Of a stretch of DNA of 64,000 bases, positions 45,634-54,302 are shown piece by piece. The DNA lies in the NCBI RefSeq assembly GCF_022808325.1, contig NZ_JALGCL010000005.1:62001-126000 (forward strand), written 5' to 3'. The notes beneath the pieces are model-generated. The model ran no database searches and was not told where the DNA came from. It saw only the letters and a list, made by a program, of their open reading frames with translations. Position 1 is the stretch's first letter. Every line of letters starts with the position of its first letter. The translations under genes were made by a program, and so were the position numbers. Origin of the DNA: Cognatiluteimonas sedimenti. GTDB lineage: Bacteria > Pseudomonadota > Gammaproteobacteria > Xanthomonadales > Xanthomonadaceae.

Positions 45634-47052
45634 CTACAACCCCGGCGGCAACACGACCTCGAAGCGCGCGCCACCCAGTTCCGGCGACGTGCGGACTTCG
45701 AGCTCGCCGCGATAGCTGCGCACGATGTCCTGCACGATCGCCAGGCCGATGCCGTGGCCCTGCACACGCTCGTCGCCGCGCACGCCGCGCTGCAACACCA
45801 CGGCAACCTGCTCGGGCGGGATGCCGGGGCCGTCATCGTCGACCGCGAGCAGCAGGCCCGGGCGCCGGTTGGGCGCGGTGGCGCCGGGGCGGATCGTCAA
45901 CAGCACCCGCGAACGCGCCCACTTGAACGCGTTCTCCAGCAGGTTGCCGAGCAGTTCCTGCAGGTCGCCGGGCTCACCATGGAAGCGCGCGTCCGGATCG
46001 ATCTCGAATTCGCAGATCACGCCCTTGGTCGCGTAGATCTTTTCCAGCCCGCGCACGATCTGTTCGGCGTGCGGCTCGATCGCCACCGGGGCCGCGAACA
46101 GCTTGTGCCCGCCGGACGCTGCGCGCGCGAGCTGGTAGCCGACGAGGTCGTTCATGCGCCGCAGCTGGGTGGCGAAGTCCTCGCGCAACTCGGCCTCGCC
46201 GGCGTCGCTGTCCAGGCGCGTGCGCAGCACCGCCAACGGCGTCTTCAGGCTGTGGGCAAGGTCGGCCAAGGTGTTGCGCTGCCGCTCCAGGTTCTCGCGC
46301 TCGCTCTCCACGAAGGCGTTGATGCTGTCGGTCAGGGGCTCGAGTTCACGCGGATGGTGGCTGCTCATGCGCGCAAGCTGGCCGCGCTGCACCCGCTTGA
46401 GCTCGGTGATCACCCGCCGCAAAGGCAGCAGGCTCCAGCGCAGGATCAGCGCCTGCAACAGCAACAGCACGACCGCGGCGATGCCGAGGTAGCCCCACAG
46501 CGCCTGCCGGAATACGCGCACCTGGCGCGGCAGCGTGCCGGCGTCCTCCATCACGTAGATGGTGAACGGGAACTGCGCCTCCGGCCGCCGCTCGACGTCC
46601 CAGATGAAACCTCGCCCGTAGCGGAACACTTCGCCAGGCGTGCCATCGCTCCGGGTGATCGGCAGCGGCCCTTCGAATTTCTCGTCGCCGCCGGCCAGCA
46701 GCGCCGCCTCGGGCATCGTCGGCCCGCGCGTGGAATTGGACGCCCAGCCGCCGTTCTGCAGCACCACCTCCGCGTACAGGCCGCTGCCGGGGCGGTCGAA
46801 ACGCCCGTCGGGCGGGGTGAACGGCGGGATCAGGGAGCCGTCGCGGGCGAAGTCGACATCGCCGGCGTAGGCGTCGACGTAGGCCTTGAGCCGGTCGCGC
46901 TGGCCTTGGCCGGCGACATCGACGAAGGCGCGGTCCAGGGCGTAACCCGTCAGCGCCAGGAACGCCACCAGCCCCAGGCTGGCAGCCCACAACTGCCGCG
47001 ACTGCAGCGAGCGCGGCCGCCAACGCAACAGCGGTTCACGCGCGGCCGCCAC
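45634..47052 (-). CDS. phoQ: Sensor histidine kinase, PhoQ-like
   Basis: 472-residue membrane sensor: TM1 at about 20-40, a periplasmic domain of ~140 residues, TM2 at about 187-205, HAMP, dimerisation helix with phospho-acceptor His267 in LADLAHSLKTPLAVL, and an ATPase domain (ENAFKWARSRV, VDDDGPGIPP, GHGIGLAIVQDIV). HSLKTPLAVL is the PhoQ-type H box. Start is GTG 47052 with GGGGAGGGG upstream. Second gene after the response regulator, with a terminator-like hairpin between. Confidence 0.88.
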   Translation of the reverse strand: MAAAREPLLRWRPRSLQSRQLWAASLGLVAFLALTGYALDRAFVDVAGQGQRDRLKAYVDAYAGDVDFARDGSLIPPFTPPDGRFDRPGSGLYAEVVLQNGGWASNSTRGPTMPEAALLAGGDEKFEGPLPITRSDGTPGEVFRYGRGFIWDVERRPEAQFPFTIYVMEDAGTLPRQVRVFRQALWGYLGIAAVVLLLLQALILRWSLLPLRRVITELKRVQRGQLARMSSHHPRELEPLTDSINAFVESERENLERQRNTLADLAHSLKTPLAVLRTRLDSDAGEAELREDFATQLRRMNDLVGYQLARAASGGHKLFAAPVAIEPHAEQIVRGLEKIYATKGVICEFEIDPDARFHGEPGDLQELLGNLLENAFKWARSRVLLTIRPGATAPNRRPGLLLAVDDDGPGIPPEQVAVVLQRGVRGDERVQGHGIGLAIVQDIVRSYRGELEVRTSPELGGARFEVVLPPGL

Positions 47053-47071
47053 CGCCCCTCCCCGGAAACAA

Positions 47072-47103
47072 CGATGCCGGCCGCATCACGCGCGCCGGCA
47101 TCG
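47072..47103 (-). terminator. Terminator-like hairpin between phoP and phoQ
   Basis: Perfect 10-bp stem (CGATGCCGGC/GCCGGCATCG), 12-nt loop, followed on the minus strand by TTGTTTCC. Because it stands inside the operon it is more likely a partial terminator than a transcript end. Confidence 0.6.
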
Positions 47104-47152
47104 ATCCCCGTGACTGCTGGCAGTCGTCAGCCGCGGCCACGCGCATGCGCGT

Positions 47153-47836
47153 TCAATCGCCCGTCCGCGGGATGGCGAAGCGGTAACCACGCCCGCGCAC
47201 GGTTTCTATCGGCTTCAGCGAGCCGTCGGGATCGAGCTTCTTGCGCAGGCGGCCGATGAACACCTCGAGCACGTTGGAATCGCGGTCGAAGTCCTGCTGG
47301 TAGATGTGCTCGGTCAGGTCGGCCTTCGACACCAGCTCGCCGGCATGCATCATCAGGTACTCCAGCACCTTGTACTCGTAGCTGGTGAGATCGACGTTGC
47401 TGCCATTGACGGTCACCGTCTGCGCGGCCAGGTCGAGCACCACCGGGCCGCATTCCAGGGTCGGCTTGCTCCAGCCCGCGGCACGCCGCACCAGCGCGTT
47501 GATCCGTGCCAGCAGTTCCTCGACGTGGAACGGCTTGACCAGGTAATCGTCGGCGCCCTGCTTCAGGCCCTCGACCTTGTCCTGCCAGCTCGAGCGCGCC
47601 GTCAGGATCAGCACCGGGAACTGCTTGCCCTCGTCTCGCAGGGCCTTGACTAGTTCCATGCCGGACATCTTCGGCAGGCCGAGGTCGATGATGCCCAGGT
47701 CGAACGGCACCTCGCGGCCCATGTACAACCCTTCCTCGCCGTCCTGGGCGGCATCGACGGCGTAGCCTTCGCGCTTCAGGCGCGCGGCCAGGGTTTCGCG
47801 CAGCGGGGCTTCGTCTTCGACGAGCAGGATACGCAT
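47153..47836 (-). CDS. phoP: OmpR-family response regulator, PhoP-like
   Basis: 227 residues: receiver domain with the phospho-acceptor Asp51 (IIDLGLPK), acidic pocket VEDE, switch Thr and Lys (LTARSSWQDK, LVKPFHV), then an OmpR winged helix (LTSYEYKVLEYLMMHAGELVSKADLTEHIYQQ ... VLEVFIGRLRKKLDP). YQQDFDRDSN is typical of PhoP. In xanthomonads PhoPQ answers Ca2+/Mg2+ and antimicrobial peptides (knowledge of the family). Partner of phoQ. Confidence 0.9.
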   Translation of the reverse strand: MRILLVEDEAPLRETLAARLKREGYAVDAAQDGEEGLYMGREVPFDLGIIDLGLPKMSGMELVKALRDEGKQFPVLILTARSSWQDKVEGLKQGADDYLVKPFHVEELLARINALVRRAAGWSKPTLECGPVVLDLAAQTVTVNGSNVDLTSYEYKVLEYLMMHAGELVSKADLTEHIYQQDFDRDSNVLEVFIGRLRKKLDPDGSLKPIETVRGRGYRFAIPRTGD

Positions 47837-47905
47837 GGGTCACTCCCGGATTTGGGCGGCCGTTGCCAGCCGGAAAACAACCAGATAGGCGCTCAGGGTG
47901 CCTAT

Positions 47906-48253
47906 TCAGTCGTCGTCGCTGCGTGTAGGCGACGCCGGTCGCCGCGACTGCGGCTGCTGCGGATCGTCCATGTATACCCGCACCCGGCCGCGCTCGTCGA
48001 CCACCTTGATCCGGTTGAGGTTGCGACCCTCGTAAGGCACCCGTTCGGCACTGAGGACCTGCCCGCGGGTGTCGCGCTGCACCTTGCGGACGCTGTCGGA
48101 CAGGGAATCGTTGTTGCGCGGACCACGGGATGGCTGTTCCGTGGGCTGCGGCGGCTTGCGGTGCTGCTGTGGCGCCGCCAGGGCAAGCGTGCTTGCCCCG
48201 CCCAGCAGGGCGAACAGGAGCAAGGACGGCAGGGGGCGATGCGACAGCGACAT
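47906..48253 (-). CDS. Exported PepSY-like small protein
   Basis: 115 residues with a signal peptide (about 1-26, SLLLFALLGGASTLALA) and a short domain DSVRKVQRDTRGQVLSAERVPYEGRNLNRIKVVDERGRVRVYMDDP that looks like a PepSY half-domain. It precedes phoP by 69 nt on the same strand and may be cotranscribed, making it a candidate periplasmic modulator of the two-component system. Confidence 0.72.
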   Translation of the reverse strand: MSLSHRPLPSLLLFALLGGASTLALAAPQQHRKPPQPTEQPSRGPRNNDSLSDSVRKVQRDTRGQVLSAERVPYEGRNLNRIKVVDERGRVRVYMDDPQQPQSRRPASPTRSDDD

Positions 48254-48365
48254 GGCGTGATCCTACGGGGGAAGTGCGTGGCGCGGGAACCCTGGGGCCG
48301 GGCCGGAAATGGCCAGGTCCACTGGGGACTCCTGCCCCGGGTGCGGCAGATTGTCGAAATTTGGC

Positions 48366-48383
48366 GGTGAATCCGTCCTTAAC
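48366..48383 (-). promoter_or_regulatory. Candidate response-regulator site upstream of the phoP locus
   Basis: On the minus strand GTTAAGGACGGATTCACC. It matches the site at 54303-54320 in 14 of 18 positions and has the form of two half-sites (GTTAA, ATTCA) 11 nt apart, as OmpR-family regulators use. It lies 113 nt before the PepSY-like gene start. Confidence 0.4.
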
Positions 48384-48457
48384 TTTTCCCCGCTGCACTG
48401 GCCGGGGTTCAGCCCGGTCCGCGTCTGTCCTGACGGTTCCGGCCGCTGCAGCGGGCT

Positions 48458-49372
48458 TCAGAAGATCTCGCCGACGCAGCAGCGCAGCGAGCCGCCCCCG
48501 GCTTCGATCGCATCCAGCTCGACTGCACCGACCCGGAAACCGGCAACCGCCAGCGCATGGCGGCTGGCCGGCGTCAGCGCTTGCTCGGCGCCGGCGCTCA
48601 TCCAGACCAGGTCCTCCGACAGCGCGATCGCGTTGCCGGCGAAGGCGCCATGCTCGGCCGGCGACAGCAGCACCGCATGCGGCGCATACAGCGCGGCGAT
48701 GGCGTCGACGACGGCCGAATCGGCGAAGCCACGCGGGCAGATGAGCGCGGCGCGCCCGGCCAGCACCGCCAGCACCACGTTGGTGTGGTACTCGCCCGGC
48801 GCGAGTTCGAACAGCAACGTCGCCCGCAGGCCCAGGGCCTCGTGCACCAGGCGGGCGCCGGCTTCGTCGCAGCGCTCCGACAGCCCGCACAGGCCGAGGC
48901 CGCGGGCGCGGTCGACCACCATCGCCCCGGTCAGCTCGCAGGGATGCGGTTGCGTCGACAGGTCGATTTCGGCGTAGTCCAGCACCCCTCCGAAGAAGCC
49001 CCGGATGTCGGCCCGCGTCGCCTCGCGCTGGCGCACCGCATGGCGCATGCGCCCGACCACGTAGCGGCCGGCGACGGTAGCGAAGACGTTGTTGGGGAAC
49101 AGCGCGTCGGGCGTGTTCGGATCGCCTGCGAAACAGATCGTCGGCAATACCCGCGACAACGCGCGCTGCAACCCGCGGTGCTGGGCCGACGCGCGCGCCG
49201 CATCGAACCCGGCGGCATCGGCCATGTAGCGGTTGTCGGCCGCGGACTGTTCGGCCAGGGTGAAGCCGTCCGGCGCCAACAGGAACGCGGCGCGCGCAGT
49301 CGCGGGGCCGAAGTCGGGCGCGAGGCCGCGGGCATGCTCGAGGAAGGCGACGCAGTCGCGGGTGATCATCAT
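48458..49372 (-). CDS. Guanidino-group hydrolase (CtlX/arginine-deiminase-related)
   Basis: 304-residue pentein-fold enzyme (MMITRDCVAFLEHA...). Family landmarks: FPNNVFAT (Asn pair), the GEYHTNVVLAVL catalytic His segment, and a C-terminal nucleophile Cys in SLRCCVGEIF (about residues 298-299). Such proteins hydrolyse arginine, citrulline or dimethylarginine-type substrates; the substrate here is not certain. Start 49372 follows the first of two tandem Met. Confidence 0.82.
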   Translation of the reverse strand: MMITRDCVAFLEHARGLAPDFGPATARAAFLLAPDGFTLAEQSAADNRYMADAAGFDAARASAQHRGLQRALSRVLPTICFAGDPNTPDALFPNNVFATVAGRYVVGRMRHAVRQREATRADIRGFFGGVLDYAEIDLSTQPHPCELTGAMVVDRARGLGLCGLSERCDEAGARLVHEALGLRATLLFELAPGEYHTNVVLAVLAGRAALICPRGFADSAVVDAIAALYAPHAVLLSPAEHGAFAGNAIALSEDLVWMSAGAEQALTPASRHALAVAGFRVGAVELDAIEAGGGSLRCCVGEIF

Positions 49373-49385
49373 TGGGCTCGACGGA

Positions 49386-50414
49386 TCAGGCCGCGGACGC
49401 GGCCCCGACGGTGGCGAAGGCGCCGGTGGCGGCGAGTGCGCGCTCGACCAGCCCCCAGTCGGCACCGGGTTTGTGCGCGCCTTCGCTCAGTACCTGGCGG
49501 AACGCGCGGCCGCCGCGCTCGCCATTGAACAGGCCCAGCAGGTGGCGGGTGACATGCTTGAGCGCGACGCCCTGCGCCAGCCAGGCTTCGACCCGCGGGC
49601 GCAGCGCGCGCAAGAGCTCGGCGCGGGTCTGCAACGTGCCGCCGAACCACGCCACGTCGAGCCGGTGCAGCAGGTAGGGATCATGGTAGGCGGCGCGGCC
49701 CAGCATGGCGCCATCGACGTGCTGCAGGTGCGCGGTGGCTTCTTCGGCCGTCGCGATGCCGCCGTTGACCACCACCTGCAACCGCGGGCGCTCGCGCTTG
49801 AGGCGGTAGGCCCAGTCGTAGCGCAGCGGCGGCACCGTGCGGTTCTCCTTCGGCGACAGGCCCTTGAGCCAGGCGTTGCGCGCATGCACCACGAACGTGC
49901 GGCAGCCGGCCTCGGCGACGTGGTCGATGAAGGCGGCAAACACCTCGTAGCGTTCGTCGTCGTCGAGGCCCAGCCGGCACTTCACCGTGACCGGGACCGG
50001 CCGTGGCAGGTCCGCCAGCGCCGCGATCATCGCGCCGACCGCATCGGCCACCAGCGCCGGCTCGCGCATGAGGCAGGCGCCGAAGCGCCCGGCCTGGACC
50101 CGGTCGGAGGGGCAGCCGCAGTTGAGGTTGATCTCGTCGAAGCCGGCCAGCGCGCCGATCCTCGCCGCCTGCGCCAGCAACGCCGGTTCGCTGCCACCGA
50201 GTTGCAGCGCAACCGGATGCTCCACCGGATCCAGCGCCAGCAGCTTGGCGCGGTCCCCGTGCGTCACCGCGTTGGCATGCACCATCTCGGTGTACAGGCG
50301 CGCATGCGGCGCGAGGATGCGGTGGAACACCCGGCAATGGGTATCCGTCCAGTCCATCATCGGGGCGACGGACAGGCGCAGGTCATCCATGGCGATGGCG
50401 GCGGAAGCGGGCAT
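49386..50414 (-). CDS. dusA: tRNA-dihydrouridine synthase A
   Basis: FMN-dependent reduction of U20/U20a in tRNA. 342 residues; RLSVAPMMDWTDTHCRVFHRILAPHARLYTEMV is the DusA beginning, the catalytic Cys is in NLNCGCPSDRV, and VHARNAWLKGLSPKENR is the DusA-specific loop. Thirteen nt upstream of the hydrolase gene in the same direction. Confidence 0.95.
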   Translation of the reverse strand: MPASAAIAMDDLRLSVAPMMDWTDTHCRVFHRILAPHARLYTEMVHANAVTHGDRAKLLALDPVEHPVALQLGGSEPALLAQAARIGALAGFDEINLNCGCPSDRVQAGRFGACLMREPALVADAVGAMIAALADLPRPVPVTVKCRLGLDDDERYEVFAAFIDHVAEAGCRTFVVHARNAWLKGLSPKENRTVPPLRYDWAYRLKRERPRLQVVVNGGIATAEEATAHLQHVDGAMLGRAAYHDPYLLHRLDVAWFGGTLQTRAELLRALRPRVEAWLAQGVALKHVTRHLLGLFNGERGGRAFRQVLSEGAHKPGADWGLVERALAATGAFATVGAASAA

Positions 50415-50463
50415 GCGCCGCGCATTGTAAGCGGCCGCCCGGTGCGGGCCGTCAGCGTCGCGC

Positions 50464-50973
50464 TCAGGCCGGCGGCGGTTGCCAGATCATGTGCACGTCG
50501 GCGCGTGCGTAATGCGAGCCAGGCCGCGGCGCCGGGTGGTGGACGAACCCGGCGCTTTCGTACAGCGCGAGCGCGGGCGCCAGGAAGCTGCTGGATTCCA
50601 GGTACAGCTCACGGCCACCAAGCTCCACATGGGCCTGGATTGCCGCCAGCAGGAGGGCGCGACCGATGCCCGCGCCGCGCAGGTCCGGCTGCACCGCCAT
50701 CTTGGTCAGTTCGTGGACGCCGTCGCCGTCGTTGCGCAGCGCCACCGTGCCCACGGCGCGTTGCGCATCGCCCTCGCCCAGCAGCGCGAACAGCACCTGC
50801 CCGCCGCCAGCCAGCAAATGTGTTTCCGGGTCGTGCAGCACCTGTTCGTCGATCGGCTCGACCACGAACCAGCGGCGCAGCCATTCCAGGTTGAGGCGGG
50901 CGAAATCCTCGCGCCAGCGGGATGAGAACTCGACGATGCGCACGCCCGGCGCGGCAGCGTGGTAGATCGTCAT
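50464..50973 (-). CDS. GNAT family N-acetyltransferase
   Basis: 169-residue acetyltransferase; core motif A is LTKMAVQPDLRGAGIGRALLLAAI (acetyl-CoA loop RGAGIG) and motif B LESSSFLAPALALYESAGFVH. The N-terminal RIVEFSSRWREDFARLNLEWL resembles MarR-type GNAT extensions. Substrate unknown; eight nt from the GFA gene on the same strand. Confidence 0.87.
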   Translation of the reverse strand: MTIYHAAAPGVRIVEFSSRWREDFARLNLEWLRRWFVVEPIDEQVLHDPETHLLAGGGQVLFALLGEGDAQRAVGTVALRNDGDGVHELTKMAVQPDLRGAGIGRALLLAAIQAHVELGGRELYLESSSFLAPALALYESAGFVHHPAPRPGSHYARADVHMIWQPPPA

Positions 50974-50980
50974 GGCATTG

Positions 50981-51406
50981 TCATCCGCGCGCCAGGTGGG
51001 CGATCGCAGCGGTCGCGGCCTCGCGGTCGCCGTCGTCGAAAGGCACGATCTCCAGCGACGCGACCGTGCCCGGATCCAGGCAGCGCGCGTTGACGTCGAT
51101 GCCGTCGGGATGGCTGCGCGGCACGTAGAACGCCTTGATGCCGCAACGGCGGCAGAAGCGGTGCTTCGCCGCGCCGGTATTGAAGGTGTATTCGGCCAGG
51201 TCCTCGGCGCCGGACAGCAGCCGGAAGCGTGCCGTCGGCACGATCAGGTGCCAGAAGCCGGCCATGCGGCAGATCGAGCAGTTGCAATCCAGCACCTGCA
51301 AGGCTGCAGGCGCATCGACTTCGAAACGCACGCGCCGGCAATGGCATCCGCCCCGGTGCGTGACCAGGGCGGGAGCGGCGCTGTCGGGCTGGAGGGGGGC
51401 GTCCAC
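50981..51406 (-). CDS. GFA-domain (glutathione-dependent formaldehyde-activating-like) protein
   Basis: 141-residue zinc protein with the GFA cysteine pattern: GGCHCRRVRF, CNCSICRMAGF and FCRRCGIKAFYVPRSHPDG. The family binds two Zn2+; many members are of unknown activity. Thirteen nt downstream of the repeat-rich exported protein gene. Confidence 0.88.
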   Translation of the reverse strand: MDAPLQPDSAAPALVTHRGGCHCRRVRFEVDAPAALQVLDCNCSICRMAGFWHLIVPTARFRLLSGAEDLAEYTFNTGAAKHRFCRRCGIKAFYVPRSHPDGIDVNARCLDPGTVASLEIVPFDDGDREAATAAIAHLARG

Positions 51407-51419
51407 CCGCCCAGTTTAA

Positions 51420-52157
51420 TCAACCTTTGCCGTGGCCCTTGCCCTTGTCGGAGTTGCCCTTGCCCGGTTTGGATTTTCCGGAATTGCCCTTGCCGGAATT
51501 GCCATGGTCGGACTTTCCGGAGTTGCCCTTGCCGGAATTGCCGCGGACGCCGGAGTCGCCGCGATCGGACTTGCCCGAATTGCCCTTGCCGGAGTTGCCG
51601 TGCCCCCCCGACTTTCCGGCATTGCCGTTGCCCGGATGTTCGAACACGGCGATGCCGTCGGGGCCGCGGCCGCGATCCGGGAATTCGATCCGCAGGCTGT
51701 CGTCGATCCGGATCGGGCGCGCCCAGCGATCGTAGGTCGGCACGAAGCCCTTCTTCAGTCGATGGAACTCGGGCGAACCCGGCTTGATCCCCAGGCGCTG
51801 CGCGAGCACGCCCCACCCCTGGCCATGGTCCTGCTGCCATTGGTCGGCGACGTAGCGGCACGGTTGGCCGATCACCTGCGCGATTGCGCAGGCGTAATAC
51901 ACGTCGCCCGGCGCCCAGCGCTGGTTGACCAGCAGGTCGGTCACCAGGTCGCGCGGCGCGCCGTAATAGCGCGCCATCTCGTCGACGAACGGCTCGCGGT
52001 AGCGATAGCCGTACTGGTTGATGTCATTGAGGGTGTTGTCGACCCAGACATCGCCGGTACGCGGGTTCCAGCCGAACACGAAATCCTGCGCGGCGACGCC
52101 GCCGGCTGCGGTCGAAAGCGCTGCGGCCAGCGCCAGTGCCTTGAACGTGCGGTGCAT
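51420..52157 (-). CDS. Exported protein with C-terminal GNSGK repeats
   Basis: 245 residues: signal peptide (about 1-22), a globular middle (FGWNPRTGDVWVDNTLNDINQYGYRYREPFVDEMARYYG ... GQGWGVLAQRLGIKPGSPEF) and a 75-residue tail of G-N-S-G-K units alternating with D/H/K residues, highly positively charged near the end. The tail is intrinsically disordered and repetitive (51420-51640). Function unknown; a wall- or matrix-attached protein is a guess. Confidence 0.75.
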   Translation of the reverse strand: MHRTFKALALAAALSTAAGGVAAQDFVFGWNPRTGDVWVDNTLNDINQYGYRYREPFVDEMARYYGAPRDLVTDLLVNQRWAPGDVYYACAIAQVIGQPCRYVADQWQQDHGQGWGVLAQRLGIKPGSPEFHRLKKGFVPTYDRWARPIRIDDSLRIEFPDRGRGPDGIAVFEHPGNGNAGKSGGHGNSGKGNSGKSDRGDSGVRGNSGKGNSGKSDHGNSGKGNSGKSKPGKGNSDKGKGHGKG

Positions 52158-52295
52158 GCGGGTGTCTCCGATCCGGGAAGGGGTGTCGCGGCAAGTTCGC
52201 GCGATGCTGCGTGCCGTTATCCGCAGGACGATTGCACATCTTCCAGCGCGCCGCTGAATCCTGCGCCAATGATGCCGAGCGGTCGCCACGGGGGT

Positions 52296-52727
52296 TCACG
52301 GTGCGGTCGTTGCCGTGACTGGTACGAGAAAATCCGCGGCACCCGACGCCAGCGACCGGCCGTGCCGGTCGCGCGGCTGCAGCCGCCCGTCGGGCAGCAG
52401 GCCATACGTGCGGCGGCTGCCGGTATCGGCGTGCAAGCGCAACAACGCACGCTCCTGGCGCCACTGCCCGGTCTCCACGAAACGCGCGCCGCCGTCAGCC
52501 GCCTGGAAGGCCTCGGTCAACGTGTAGCGCCGCGCCGCGCCATCGCGTCGCAACAACAGTTTGGTGTCGATGGCTTCGCAGTCGGCGCACGGCAGGCGAC
52601 CCTGCCACTGGATGCTGCCGCCGCCGGCGTCGAGGGCCGGGGCGCGGGGGCCGGAAGGCGGCGGCGCATCGCAGCCCGCCAGCGCAATGCACAGCAGCAG
52701 GACGGGCGCTGGAAGGAGCCGTGGCAT
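52296..52727 (-). CDS. NlpE-like lipoprotein
   Basis: 143 residues: lipobox LAGC (Cys about residue 20), then an NlpE N-terminal-type beta-barrel (IQWQGRLPCADCEAIDTKLLLRRDGAARRYTLTEAF, ending FLVPV). The CxxC of PCADC is the NlpE metal/redox pair. NlpE in E. coli is an outer-membrane sensor for copper and surface contact. Only the N-terminal domain is present, as is usual in this family. Confidence 0.82.
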   Translation of the reverse strand: MPRLLPAPVLLLCIALAGCDAPPPSGPRAPALDAGGGSIQWQGRLPCADCEAIDTKLLLRRDGAARRYTLTEAFQAADGGARFVETGQWRQERALLRLHADTGSRRTYGLLPDGRLQPRDRHGRSLASGAADFLVPVTATTAP

Positions 52728-52790
52728 GCCTCGATTGTGCCGCAGCGCCCTGCACGTCGCCATGACGCCGGGCTGCCTACGCTGCGCGCC

Positions 52791-53015
52791 ATGGCCCTGC
52801 ACCCGCACGCACTCCAAGACCAGGCGCTCGGCGACGAGGCCGCCCGCAGCGCGAAGCAGCGCCGCTTCTGGTGGGCGGCACTGGTGGTCGCGATCGTGCT
52901 CGGTGCATATGCCGGCGCGCTCGCCTGGGTCACCAAGCGCGTCGAGGCTGGCGTCGAACGCAGCATCCAGCCCTTGCCAATGATGATGCAGGACCGCCCG
53001 CCCGACGGCGGCTAG
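52791..53015 (+). CDS. Small single-pass membrane protein, unknown
   Basis: 74 residues: a charged N-terminus (ALQDQALGDEAARSAKQRR), one transmembrane helix (about 26-47, WWAALVVAIVLGAYAGALAWV) and a short C-terminus. Longer upstream reading frame is an antisense artefact of the GNSGK gene. No family recognised. Confidence 0.55.
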   Translation: MALHPHALQDQALGDEAARSAKQRRFWWAALVVAIVLGAYAGALAWVTKRVEAGVERSIQPLPMMMQDRPPDGG

Positions 53016-53165
53016 CCGGCCGGCATTGCGCAAACCGGCGTCTCGCAGCCAGCTGCATTTCGACAATCCGCCTCCGCGGAACCTCCGTGCCCCATGCCGA
53101 ACCGGAACCGAGCCTTCGCGCCGCGCGGCGGCTGCGGCTGTTTCGATCGTCCGTGTCCGCCGCGC

Positions 53166-53609
53166 CTAGCGGGCTTCGAGCACGAACTTGCCGAACGCCA
53201 CCCCGATGTCCCAGCCCTGCCCGGTCCCGGCCAGCGCCAGCGAGACGTCGCCCTTGGTCATCGCCTGTGCCTTGCTCGACTTGACCGCGCCGGCATGCGC
53301 TTCGGCGGTGGCATAGGTACCCAGCACGTCGCGGATGTCGTGCACGCCCGAGAATTCGCCGGTGCCGTTTTCGATCCGCGACTTGCCGAAGCTGAGGCCG
53401 CCGCCCTTGGCGCTGATCCGCACCGCCATGCGCTGGCCGTTGTCGCAACTGACGGTGCCCTCGCCGGAGGCGGTCTTGTAGAACACCGACCAGCCGGCGA
53501 GGTCGAAAGTGAGCTTGCAGTCGACTTCACCGGCGGCGCGCGCGGGGGCGGCAGCCAGCAGCAAGGCGAACGCGGCAGGCAGCAGGAGCAGCGTGGCAGG
53601 CCTGGACAT
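53166..53609 (-). CDS. Exported protein, unknown
   Basis: 147 residues with a signal peptide (about 1-25) and a beta-rich mature domain (CKLTFDLAGWSVFYKTASGEGTVSCDNGQRMAVRISAKGGGLSFG ... VSLALAGTGQGWDIGVAFGKFVLEAR). The glycine-rich repeats of GTG/GKS type recall EipA/SYLF-like exported proteins but the match is not secure. Monocistronic. Confidence 0.6.
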   Translation of the reverse strand: MSRPATLLLLPAAFALLLAAAPARAAGEVDCKLTFDLAGWSVFYKTASGEGTVSCDNGQRMAVRISAKGGGLSFGKSRIENGTGEFSGVHDIRDVLGTYATAEAHAGAVKSSKAQAMTKGDVSLALAGTGQGWDIGVAFGKFVLEAR

Positions 53610-53700
53610 GGCAACCTCATGGAAGCGGACGGAGGCGCGAGCGTAGCGCGCCGGCGGTCCCGGCGGCGACAAGGGACAGCGGCCCGCGAGCGAAACGCAA

Positions 53701-53727
53701 GCGGCGCCGGTCATCGACCGGCGCCGC
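53701..53727 (-). terminator. Intrinsic terminator hairpin
   Basis: Perfect 12-bp stem (GCGGCGCCGGTC/GACCGGCGCCGC) with a 3-nt loop, 70 nt past the stop of the YDRYDR-tail protein, followed on the minus strand by TTGCGTTTC. Confidence 0.6.
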
Positions 53728-53796
53728 GGGGGTTGGGCAACCAGGCGTCTGGGGTCAGGCGTGGCCGGGATCCCGGCGATGCCGGACCCGCCATGC

Positions 53797-54240
53797 TCAG
53801 TCGTCGTCGTGCCAGCGGCGGTCGTAGCGATCGTACCTGTCGTAGCGGTCGCGGTCATAGCGCGCGTCGTAGTACTGCACCTTGCACTTGCCGTGCTTGT
53901 TGCACTTCATGTCGCGGCTGCCAGGACCGTTGCGGTAATAGCCATAGGCGTTGCCGTACGGAGGGCCGCTGCGATGGCCGCTGCGGTAGTCGTAGCCGCG
54001 CGGGACCATGCGGTAGTAGACCAGGCGGCCGTAGCGGTCGCGGCTGGCAACCAGGCGGTCGTTGTAACCGTAATCGCCGTAACGGTAATACGGTACGCCG
54101 CTGCGCAGCACGACATCGGCGACGTCGACCAGCACCCGTGTCAGGCTGTCCTGGGCCTGCACCGGCGCCGGCGCCATTGCGCCGAAGCCAAGCCCGGCGG
54201 CCAGGACGGCAGGGGCGAACCAGTGGGACAGCTTGTTCAT
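53797..54240 (-). CDS. Exported basic/aromatic protein, unknown
   Basis: 147 residues: signal peptide (about 1-30, FAPAVLAAGLGFGAMAPAPVQA), then a Tyr/Arg/Gly-rich region (PYYRYGDYGYNDRLVASRDRYGRLVYYR) and a C-terminal RYDRDRYDRYDRYDR tract ending WHDDD. It resembles the short RcnB-like exported proteins only in composition. Preceded by the candidate GTTAA...TTCACC site at 54303-54320. Confidence 0.62.
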   Translation of the reverse strand: MNKLSHWFAPAVLAAGLGFGAMAPAPVQAQDSLTRVLVDVADVVLRSGVPYYRYGDYGYNDRLVASRDRYGRLVYYRMVPRGYDYRSGHRSGPPYGNAYGYYRNGPGSRDMKCNKHGKCKVQYYDARYDRDRYDRYDRYDRRWHDDD

Positions 54241-54302
54241 GGCTTCCTCCTTGCGGGTCCGCGACGGTTTCGCGGACTCGGGGAACACCATGCGACGGCC
54301 AC

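Noticed and set aside
51420-51640. Tandem DNA repeats that look like a satellite or CRISPR-like array
   Set aside because: They encode the in-frame GNSGK tail; unit lengths vary, spacers are not unique and no cas gene is present.
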